DNA from: a bacterium
GTDB taxonomy: Bacteria; Cyanobacteriota; Vampirovibrionia; Gastranaerophilales; Gastranaerophilaceae
NCBI GenBank assembly: GCA_017541565.1
Contig: JAFXYU010000259.1
Coordinates: 1-7,623, forward strand
Direction: 5' to 3'
DNA length: 7,623 nt
The notes under the pieces: generated by a model
The model's input: the letters and a program-made list of their open reading frames with translations, nothing else
Databases searched by the model: none
Told to the model about the DNA's origin: nothing
Translations under genes and position numbers: made by a program
Shown: in pieces, positions 1-4,629 of the stretch
Layout: each line of letters starts with the position of its first letter
Numbering within the stretch: the stretch's first letter is position 1

Positions 1-45
1 ACGCAGCCAGCGTTCGTCCTGAGCAAGGATCAAACTCTCCATTGT
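1..45 (-). rRNA. rrs: 16S ribosomal RNA, 5' end only
   Basis: Read on the minus strand, positions 38-19 give AGAGTTTGATCCTTGCTCAG, followed by GACGAACGCTGG. This is the near-universal start of bacterial 16S rRNA. The gene runs off the left edge, so only about 45 bases are present. By comparison with E. coli, where this stretch starts at nucleotide 8, the mature 5' end falls near position 45. One base differs from the usual CTGGCTCAG (see findings). Too little is present for secure taxonomy. Confidence 0.96.
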
Positions 46-76
46 CAGAAAAGTCATGTCCTTCTCTTAAATGTGA

Positions 77-159
77 TTAAGCGACTGAGTGATTGAGTGA
101 CTAAGTGAAATTAATATTCACTTGCTCTCTTGTTCACATGTTCACTTCCTCACGCTTAA
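77..159 (-). repeat. Large imperfect hairpin of degenerate 8-base repeats before 16S
   Basis: The outer arms TTAAGCG (77-83) and CGCTTAA (153-159) are perfect inverted copies. The tip is AAGTGAA (103-109) against TTCACTT (117-123), with a 7-base loop. Between them each arm is built of degenerate 8-base units: TGAGTGAT, TGAGTGAC and TAAGTGAA on one side, TGTTCACA, TGTTCACT and TCCTCACG on the other. The arms can therefore pair in several registers. Its place about 30 bases before the mature 16S 5' end suits the 5' strand of the pre-16S processing region, although a classical processing stem pairs with sequence beyond the 16S 3' end, which is outside the window. Confidence 0.6.
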
Positions 160-323
160 GATGCTCGACTTTGTGTTGTCCGTTCATTCTTACTAGAATT
201 AACAAGTTCTTTCGTCTAATTTAATACTCGATTAAATTCACTATTCTATTGTCAAGGTTCAAGTCAAAGCGGCTCTCGCCACTTTTTAAAATTTTTTAAC
301 TTGATTTTGCTATTTATCAAAGT

Positions 324-443
324 TTAAAATTTCGGGTTTAAATTCGTGCGGACTCTCGAATACTTATCATACTTCCTCGAGATGTGTCTTAAATCTTTGG
401 CGACCTCGGTTATTCCTGCTGCACCAATAACACTTATCTGCAC
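324..443 (-). CDS. Possible 39-aa leader peptide inside the rRNA leader
   Basis: An open frame of 39 codons starts at GTG (443-441) and ends with TAA (326-324). AGG of GTGAGG (minus strand, about 455-453) lies 9 bases upstream and could serve as a Shine-Dalgarno. The frame starts about 20 bases after the predicted rRNA transcription start. The peptide reads MQISVIGAAGITEVAKDL and continues as a basic tail rich in Arg, Lys and Tyr, ending in NPKF. It looks protein-like, but GAG, GTC, GCC and CGC codons are commoner than in nearby genes, and the same bases form three hairpins. A structured non-coding leader therefore explains the G+C content equally well. No family is recognised. An alternative in-frame GTG lies 15 bases upstream. 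Confidence 0.3.
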   Translation of the reverse strand: MQISVIGAAGITEVAKDLRHISRKYDKYSRVRTNLNPKF

Positions 444-469
444 CGGTGGTTTCCTCACCGACAAACTCT

Positions 470-497
470 ATAATATTACATCAATTTTTTATGTCAA
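470..497 (-). promoter_or_regulatory. rRNA operon promoter (sigma70-type)
   Basis: On the minus strand a perfect -35 TTGACA (497-492) is followed after 16 bases by TATTAT (475-470), one mismatch from the consensus -10. Initiation is expected near 463, giving a leader of roughly 418 bases before the 16S gene. The sequence upstream (498-545) is A/T-rich, as in UP elements of rRNA promoters. It is the only strong promoter I find for the rRNA operon here. Confidence 0.75.
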
Positions 498-547
498 CAC
501 TTATTTTTAAAAATTTCTCACTTATTTTTACAAATCTTAAATATAAT

Positions 548-571
548 AAAAAAGGCCGGTAGAACCAGCCT
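548..571 (-). terminator. Intrinsic terminator of the 123-aa gene
   Basis: Read on the minus strand, AGGCTGGT (571-564), loop TCT and ACCGGCCT (560-553) form an 8-bp stem with one G-U pair, followed by a run of U from 552. It lies 36 bases after the stop codon of the gene at 608-979 and separates it from the rRNA promoter, which lies downstream on the same strand. Confidence 0.85.
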
Positions 572-607
572 CATAAACAAAGTGTAGAAAAATTATACAA
601 AAAGATC

Positions 608-979
608 TTATTCAACCATTCCCATCAAATGATCCATAGCAAAATCCATTACTGACGGGGCAAGTTCTGCGCCAAATTCCTGTTCGATTATGGCAAAAAT
701 TGTTTCAAAATTCTCCATATACCATGCTACTCTGTCTGCTACGGCAGGATCTGTTACGACTCCTTCAACCGGTGCAGGTGCATTAGCCTGATTAATAAAG
801 AAATTATTGTTTGCAAGAAAATCCATTACTTTTGAAGGATCAACCTGCGTATCTTCATAATTATTAACTATCTGTTGTTCTTCAGCCTGATTAGCGTCTT
901 CGCCGCCCTTTCTCTGAGGTACATAACCGCCGACTCCATAGTTTCCATATCCTGAAAGTCTACCGATTCCGTCTGTCAT
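608..979 (-). CDS. Small acidic protein of unknown function
   Basis: A 123-residue protein that I do not recognise. The first 20 residues are rich in Gly and Tyr (GIGRLSGYGNYGVGGY). A charged, Gln/Asn-rich linker follows (residues 21-50), then two predicted helical segments that carry the same short motif, PSKVMDF at 48-54 and APSVMDF at 107-113. Residues 80-105 look like an amphipathic helix with many aromatic residues. There is no signal peptide, transmembrane segment or Cys. The start is well supported: AAGGAG lies 6-7 bases before the ATG (979-977). It is a single-gene unit, with its own promoter candidate at 1067-1095 and an intrinsic terminator at 548-571. The length, base composition and complete signals argue for a genuine gene. 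A lineage-specific protein, perhaps one that assembles or binds a partner through its C-terminal helices, is inference only. Confidence 0.8.
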   Translation of the reverse strand: MTDGIGRLSGYGNYGVGGYVPQRKGGEDANQAEEQQIVNNYEDTQVDPSKVMDFLANNNFFINQANAPAPVEGVVTDPAVADRVAWYMENFETIFAIIEQEFGAELAPSVMDFAMDHLMGMVE

Positions 980-1061
980 TTTTCTACTCCTTTTTCTTTA
1001 TTTTCTTTTCTTTACACCATGTTTATCGGCACTTTCGGCTAAAACTTTAGGAGTTTTGATA

Positions 1062-1086
1062 ATATTGTTACATTTCGTTACAATAT
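1062..1086. promoter_or_regulatory. 25-bp palindrome, candidate operator
   Basis: ATATTGTTAC, a 5-base centre ATTTC, and GTTACAATAT form an inverted repeat with nine of ten positions matched; the only mismatch is T1069/T1079. It overlaps the spacer and -10 of the candidate promoter for the 123-aa gene, where a dimeric repressor would block polymerase. No regulator gene lies next to it. Confidence 0.4.
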
Positions 1087-1095
1087 AACCGTCAA
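1067..1095 (-). promoter_or_regulatory. Candidate promoter of the 123-aa gene
   Basis: On the minus strand TTGACG (1095-1090) is followed, after a 17-base spacer, by TGTAAC (1072-1067). The -35 matches consensus at five of six bases and the -10 at four of six. Initiation near 1060 would give an A-rich untranslated leader of about 80 bases. A near-perfect palindrome covers the spacer and -10 (next entry). Confidence 0.45.
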
Positions 1096-1199
1096 ACACT
1101 GTAATATCTTGATTTTTGCATGACTTGATTTTAAAATTTCAGCGTTCAATAATATAGATGTTGAAAGTATTTCGGCAAATTTAAAATTAAATATCGCGG

Positions 1200-1275
1200 G
1201 ATACTCTGCCGACGAGAAGGTGACTAAATGTCACGTTCGAGGAGAGGTCAGTCTGGTCCAGACTGCGTGAGTATC
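1200..1275 (+). ncRNA. Putative 76-nt structured RNA upstream of tRNA-fMet
   Basis: Three perfect helices fit in 76 bases. P1 is GATACTC (1200-1206) with GAGTATC (1269-1275). P2 is GTGAC (1220-1224) with GTCAC (1230-1234) and loop TAAAT. P3 is CAGTCTG (1249-1255) with CAGACTG (1259-1265) and loop GTC. The purine-rich joining segments CCGACGAGAAG and TTCGAGGAGAGG are unpaired or weakly paired (CGA 1213-1215 could pair with TCG 1237-1239). The block stands out as G+C-rich in AT-rich flanks. It ends 21 bases before the tRNA on the same strand and has no terminator of its own, so it may be a structured 5' leader of the tRNA transcript. I compared it by memory with tRNA, hammerhead, SRP, RNase P and common riboswitch cores and found no match. 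Confidence 0.45.
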
Positions 1276-1296
1276 AAGACAATTGAATAAGTTTAT

Positions 1297-1373
<77 letters not shown>

Positions 1374-1381
1374 ATTGATAT

Positions 1382-1418
1382 AAGTGACTTTTAGCAAATT
1401 GCTGGAAGTCACTTTTTT
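1382..1418 (+). terminator. Intrinsic terminator after tRNA-fMet
   Basis: AAGTGACTT (1382-1390) pairs perfectly with AAGTCACTT (1406-1414). Two U-G pairs and AGCA/TGCT (1393-1396, 1400-1403) continue the helix to a 3-base loop, giving about 15 pairs, followed by TTTT to 1418. It ends the tRNA-fMet transcript. Confidence 0.9.
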
Positions 1419-1713
1419 AGCAAAAACAACACATTTTACAACACAATAAAATAATTTGAATTAAAAAGTTATAATGAATTTAGTGAAATCGAATAAGTTT
1501 TGTAACAATTTTAAAATACCACCCCGTATAGCCCCTCTCGTTGCAATTCGTGGTTTCATAGTGGGGGACGCAAGTTTTCGGCTGTAGAATTTTTCTCGGT
1601 CTGAAAAACCCAAACCAAAAATTTCATATGAGCACTTTCATCGGCTCATCGTGAAGTGTTTTAGATTTGTGAGGTATAAAGTTACTATCACTAACATCTA
1701 AACAATAATCTAT
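1419..1713. other. Gene-poor stretch with a G+C-rich block
   Basis: No confident gene. Most of it is AT-rich, but about 1519-1600 contains several runs of C or G and stands out in composition. On the minus strand this block is read through by two short open frames. One holds a 32-codon ORF from ATG at about 1560, beginning MKPRIATRGAIRGG and ending near 1464; the other is a 23-codon ORF (MKFLVWVFQTEKN). Neither has a convincing ribosome binding site. At 1628-1658 two mutually exclusive short hairpins are possible, ATGAGC/GCTCAT and CACTT/AAGTG. The block could be a dispersed repeat or a remnant of a mobile element, but no terminal repeats are visible. Confidence 0.5.
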
Positions 1714-1721
1714 GCTATAAT
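1714..1721 (+). promoter_or_regulatory. Extended -10 promoter of the HEPN gene
   Basis: TG (1713-1714), one base, then a perfect TATAAT (1716-1721) forms an extended -10 element, which reduces the need for a -35 box. Upstream only a poor CTAACA (1691-1696, 19-base spacer) is present. Initiation six to seven bases downstream falls on or next to the ATG at 1728. Confidence 0.65.
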
Positions 1722-1727
1722 TAGTGA

Positions 1728-2408
1728 ATGAAGTTTTTAGAGAATAATTTTGATAAAATAGTAGAGAATATTAGTATTGATAGACTATCTTCATATAAAT
1801 ATTTAGATAGCGATAGTTCTGACTTGATATTAAATCGTTATATTTTTAATGTTCAAATATCAGAAAGCTTTTATCCGATTATAGCAGCATTAGAGGTTTC
1901 TTTAAGAAATAGATTATATAATGCTGTGGCAAAATTAAAAGGTGATAAATGGTTGTTAGAAGAAATTAATAATAAAAATGTTTTGTCAGAAAATGAACAT
2001 AATATTCTATTAGAAGCATGTAAAAAGTTGCAAACTACGAAACATAATTTATCAACAGGTTCTTTAATTGCAGAATTAACTTTTGGTTTTTGGGTAAATT
2101 TATGCAAAAAGTCTTATAAAAACAGTTTATGGGACAAGCAAGGTTTTTTTGACGATGTATTTCCCGATTTTGATAATTATTTTTATAGTCCTACTTTGGA
2201 TAAAACAAAAGTTATATTTCCTGTACTAAAAGAAGTATTGAGGTTAAGAAATAGAATATTCCACCACGAAATTATTATTAACAACAGAAATGGCATAGAA
2301 AATTGTTACGAACAAACTAAAAAAGTTTTATATTCTTTATCAAAAGACTATGCAGAAATGTTTGAAAATACTTTTAGATTTGAAGATATAATAAAGCAAA
2401 AGCCCTAG
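1728..2408 (+). CDS. Abi_2-like HEPN-domain protein (abortive infection type)
   Basis: A 226-residue, very AT-rich gene. The protein has the layout of the Abi-like (Abi_2) family: an N-terminal helix ALEVSLRNRLYNA (54-66), a central ELTFGFWVNL (116-125), and a C-terminal LRLRNRIFHHE (171-181). The last segment carries R174 and H179 in the R-x4-H pattern of HEPN domains, with Asn after the Arg as is usual. HEPN proteins of defence and toxin systems are commonly RNases in which Arg and His are catalytic. Abi_2 relatives of lactococcal AbiD/AbiF stop phage by killing or arresting the host. RNase activity here is inference. No antitoxin or methylase neighbours it. The ATG is preceded directly by in-frame TAG and TGA, lacks a Shine-Dalgarno and lies 6 bases after a -10 box, so the mRNA is probably leaderless. 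No other in-frame ATG occurs until residue 211. Confidence 0.8.
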   Translation: MKFLENNFDKIVENISIDRLSSYKYLDSDSSDLILNRYIFNVQISESFYPIIAALEVSLRNRLYNAVAKLKGDKWLLEEINNKNVLSENEHNILLEACKKLQTTKHNLSTGSLIAELTFGFWVNLCKKSYKNSLWDKQGFFDDVFPDFDNYFYSPTLDKTKVIFPVLKEVLRLRNRIFHHEIIINNRNGIENCYEQTKKVLYSLSKDYAEMFENTFRFEDIIKQKP

Positions 2409-2438
2409 CAACTCCACAAAAGTGGTACATCATCTAGG
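2404..2438. repeat. Nested inverted repeat at the end of the HEPN gene
   Basis: CCTAG (2404-2408, including the stop codon) and CTAGG (2434-2438) flank an inner hairpin CCAC-AAAA-GTGG (2414-2425). No T-run follows, so this is not a classic intrinsic terminator, though it may stabilise the mRNA 3' end. The AT-rich bases from 2439 to 2575 show nothing further that I can support. Confidence 0.4.
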
Positions 2439-2575
2439 ACTATACACTAATAATATAAACTATTTTAGTAAAAATTTCAACCCTTTTAGACTATTCTTTA
2501 AGTTTCTTTAATTAATATTCAAGTCAATATATTAGAAGAAAAATACATAAATAAAACTTAATTATATACACATGG

Positions 2576-2761
2576 CTAATATATTATTGATATTTTTATG
2601 ATAACATGCAAAGAAGCAAGGGGTATGGGTTTTAATAACCGCTCCGCGGAAATTCCGTTAAATTCGGTCGTTAAAATTTCTCTTAATTTCCTTGCTTGTT
2701 TTGATTTAAGTTTATCGTACTTAAACTTTCCCTGAAAACTTATCTGTGATATTTCAAACAT
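2576..2761 (-). CDS. Hypothetical 61-aa protein or gene remnant
   Basis: A 61-codon frame starting 8 bases after the stop of the GNAT gene on the same strand. Its first 13 residues, MFEISQISFQGKF, align with MTEIHNVSFGAKY of the upstream gene (identical at M1, E3, I4, S8, F9 and K12). Residues 14-31 are Lys-rich and look helical. The rest (from about residue 35) is hydrophobic and resembles nothing I know. No acetyltransferase or other domain is present. The ribosome binding site is weak: GGGAT lies 13 bases or more upstream, inside the end of the previous gene, so translation would depend on coupling. It may be a real small protein, or the 5' stub of a larger gene that lost its remainder. 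The 8-base palindrome TCCGCGGA (2645-2652) falls near the point where the sequence character changes. Confidence 0.4.
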   Translation of the reverse strand: MFEISQISFQGKFKYDKLKSKQARKLREILTTEFNGISAERLLKPIPLASLHVIIKISIIY

Positions 2762-2769
2762 ATAAAATA

Positions 2770-3402
2770 TTATATCCCATTTTTCTTAATATCAAACAAG
2801 TTCCGAATATATTTCAAAAACACATCAGTCAACGATTCCTGACTGATTTTTCGGGGTTTGTCCCAATTAAAAAGTCCTATCCAGCCATCTTCTAAAATAA
2901 AACCGTTGCTTCTGTAAAAATCATCAATACCAGGCTCATCTACCGAAAGCAAACTCAAATGCTCATATTTTTTCTGAAGTAATTTTAATATGGCAGTGCC
3001 GTTTCCTTTATATTTTGGACGACTTATACGTTCCTCTCCCACATTTATATACTTGGGGTTAACCTGCAAAAATTCAATATTACCGTCTTTTTCTGCGTAT
3101 TCTCGGATTTTTGCAAAACCGAGTAATTTTTCCGGCTCAAGATTTTCAAATTTCTTTTTTTGCAAAGTTAAGGCAAAAACTTTTTCTGCCTTTCCTGCAT
3201 TTTGCATAAATCTTAAAAACGGAGACCACCTCCAAGTATCACAAACTTCTCTGATTGCTTCCAAATCATTATTATTACCAAAATCTATTTGTACAAGGCA
3301 ACTTTTTTGCGGCAGGTAACTGTTTATCCATTTATGATATTTCTTTACCTTGATATTATCCACATATTTTGCACCAAAACTTACATTATGAATTTCCGTC
3401 AT
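2770..3402 (-). CDS. GNAT-family N-acetyltransferase
   Basis: A 210-residue protein of the GNAT fold, which transfers an acyl group from acetyl-CoA to an amine. Strand beta-4 is IEFLQVNPKYI (109-119). The acetyl-CoA pyrophosphate loop is at 131-137 (YKGNGTA, a form of the Q/R-x-x-G-x-G/A motif) followed by helix AILKLLQKKY. The late motif LLSVDEPGIDDFYRSNGFI (151-169) is the usual beta-5 and F-Y-x-x-x-G-F end. Residues 1-110 are less typical: a short SFGAKY peptide at 8-13, then a region with WRWSPFLRFM (57-66). The substrate cannot be told. No signal peptide or membrane segment is seen, so it is probably cytoplasmic. The ATG at 3402-3400 has GGAG 11 bases upstream, a rather long spacing. It diverges from glf, and a 61-codon ORF follows after 8 bases. 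Confidence 0.8.
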   Translation of the reverse strand: MTEIHNVSFGAKYVDNIKVKKYHKWINSYLPQKSCLVQIDFGNNNDLEAIREVCDTWRWSPFLRFMQNAGKAEKVFALTLQKKKFENLEPEKLLGFAKIREYAEKDGNIEFLQVNPKYINVGEERISRPKYKGNGTAILKLLQKKYEHLSLLSVDEPGIDDFYRSNGFILEDGWIGLFNWDKPRKISQESLTDVFLKYIRNLFDIKKNGI

Positions 3403-3457
3403 TTAATCGTGTACTCCGTCTATATAAAAAATCGTAAAAAATTTTTTTGCCGTATCG

Positions 3458-3486
3458 TTTACTACTCGTCAGATTTATGTTAAAAT
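3458..3486 (+). promoter_or_regulatory. Promoter of the glf-galE operon
   Basis: TTTACT (3458-3463), a 17-base spacer, then TAAAAT (3481-3486), with TG at 3478-3479 making an extended -10. Initiation near 3493 would leave about 20 bases before the glf ATG. I find only weak candidates for the opposing GNAT promoter in the same 111-base divergent region. Confidence 0.6.
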
Positions 3487-3513
3487 CACCCTTGTATTGA
3501 ATAGGAATTTTAT

Positions 3514-4629
3514 ATGAGCGCATTAAAGAATATCATTATAGGAGCGGGTATTTCCGGAGCCGTTGTTGCAAGAAAAATTGCGGAAGAATTGAATGAAACC
3601 GTTTTGGTTATTGATCGCAAAGACCATATTGCAGGCAATATTTATGACTACAAAGATTCAAAAACAGGAATAACAATACACAAATACGGACCGCACATTT
3701 TTCACACCAATTTAGAAGAAGTGTGGAAATTCCTTTCCAAATTCACGGAATGGCATTACTTTTTTCTCAAACCAAACGTTATGATTGAAGGTAAAGCCGT
3801 CACGCTTCCGTTTAATTTAACAACCTTGTACGAAGTTTTTTCATATCCAATGGCAAAAGACTTGGAAATTAAATTGGTTAACAAATACGGATACGGAGTA
3901 AAAGTTCCAATTTTGGATTTGAGAAACAACGATGACGATAATTTGAATTTCTTGGCGGGATACGTTTACGAACATGTTTTCAAAAACTATACGACAAAAC
4001 AATGGGGACTAAAACCCGAAGAAATTGATGCTTCAGTTACGGCGAGAGTTCCCGTATACATAAGCCACGATAACAGATATTTTCAAGATAAATATCAAGG
4101 AATCCCTTTAAACGGTTATACAAAAATGGTCGAAAAAATTCTTGACCATCCGAATATCAAAGTCCGATTAAATACCGACTACAAAGATGTAAAAGGTGAT
4201 TTTGACAGAATAATTTATACGGGTGCAATCGACGAATTTTTTAATTACAAATTCGGCGAACTCCCATACAGAAGTTTGTATTTTGATGTAAGAACAGAAA
4301 ATAAAGAATATTTCCAAAAAGCCGTTGTAACAAATTATCCGAATGAGTATGATTTTACGAGAATAACCGAACATAAGTATTTCTTGGATGAAAAATCTGA
4401 AAAAACCGTAATATCGATTGAATATCCTCAAGCATTCGAAAACGGAAAAAACGAAAGATACTACCCGATTTCAAATCCTGAAAATCAAGCATTATATGAA
4501 AAGTACAGAGAAGAGGCAAATAATACCAAAAATCTGTATTTCCTCGGAAGACTAGGCGATTACAAATATTACAACATGGATTTGGCAGTGGAAAGAGCAT
4601 TAAAGTTCTTTGAGGAGGAAATAAAATGA
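3514..4629 (+). CDS. glf: UDP-galactopyranose mutase
   Basis: Flavoenzyme that interconverts UDP-galactopyranose and UDP-galactofuranose, the donor for galactofuranose in surface glycans. It needs reduced FAD and acts in the cytoplasm. At 371 residues it has normal bacterial length. Visible features are the FAD-binding GAGISG (10-15), HIAGNIYD (38-45) with KYGPHIFHT (57-65), the substrate-binding YTTKQWGL (159-166; W164 corresponds to Trp160 of the Klebsiella enzyme), ARVPVY (177-182; R178 corresponds to Arg174), FTRITEHKYF (281-290; R283 corresponds to the essential Arg280), YYPIS (316-320), and the C-terminal GRLGDYKYYNMD (345-356). The residue correspondences are from memory of the family. 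The start is supported by AGGA 7 bases before the ATG. The gene overlaps galE by 4 bases (ATGA), and the Shine-Dalgarno of galE lies within its last codons, so the two are translated together. Confidence 0.96.
   Translation: MSALKNIIIGAGISGAVVARKIAEELNETVLVIDRKDHIAGNIYDYKDSKTGITIHKYGPHIFHTNLEEVWKFLSKFTEWHYFFLKPNVMIEGKAVTLPFNLTTLYEVFSYPMAKDLEIKLVNKYGYGVKVPILDLRNNDDDNLNFLAGYVYEHVFKNYTTKQWGLKPEEIDASVTARVPVYISHDNRYFQDKYQGIPLNGYTKMVEKILDHPNIKVRLNTDYKDVKGDFDRIIYTGAIDEFFNYKFGELPYRSLYFDVRTENKEYFQKAVVTNYPNEYDFTRITEHKYFLDEKSEKTVISIEYPQAFENGKNERYYPISNPENQALYEKYREEANNTKNLYFLGRLGDYKYYNMDLAVERALKFFEEEIK

Larger units (their letters stand above)
46..463 (-). other. rRNA operon 5' leader (pre-16S), structured
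   Basis: This roughly 418-base stretch lies between the likely transcription start near 463 and the mature 16S 5' end. Read on the minus strand it holds a chain of hairpins. In 5' to 3' order they are CGGTG/CACCG with a 7-base loop (about 461-445), GTTATT/AATAAC (about 431-409), TCTCGA/TCGAGA (about 381-353), an 8-bp stem with a GAGA tetraloop at 285-266, AATTTAAT/ATTAAATT (about 238-218), and a large imperfect hairpin at 159-77. The part from about 463 to 325 is visibly richer in G+C than the rest. I see no boxA matching TGCTCTTTA. Leaders of rRNA operons are normally removed by RNase III and other nucleases, so most of this is probably precursor RNA. A short open frame inside it is listed separately. 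Confidence 0.7.

Noticed and set aside
227..255. Second rRNA promoter from TTGACA at 255-250 on the minus strand
   Set aside because: No -10 at a workable distance: the 17-base position reads ATCGAG, TTTAAT is at 13 bases and TATTAA at 23.
1200..1275. Hammerhead ribozyme or second tRNA
   Set aside because: CTGANGA and GAAA core strands are missing for a hammerhead. There is no D-arm, anticodon loop or T-arm geometry for a tRNA, despite the 7-bp closing stem.
1871..2107. 78-aa frame antisense to the HEPN gene
   Set aside because: No ribosome binding site or family; it is the shadow of a well-supported gene on the other strand.
2990..3483. Plus-strand frames of 109 and 64 codons over the GNAT gene and its upstream region
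   Set aside because: They are antisense to the GNAT motifs, lack ribosome binding sites and look like no protein family.
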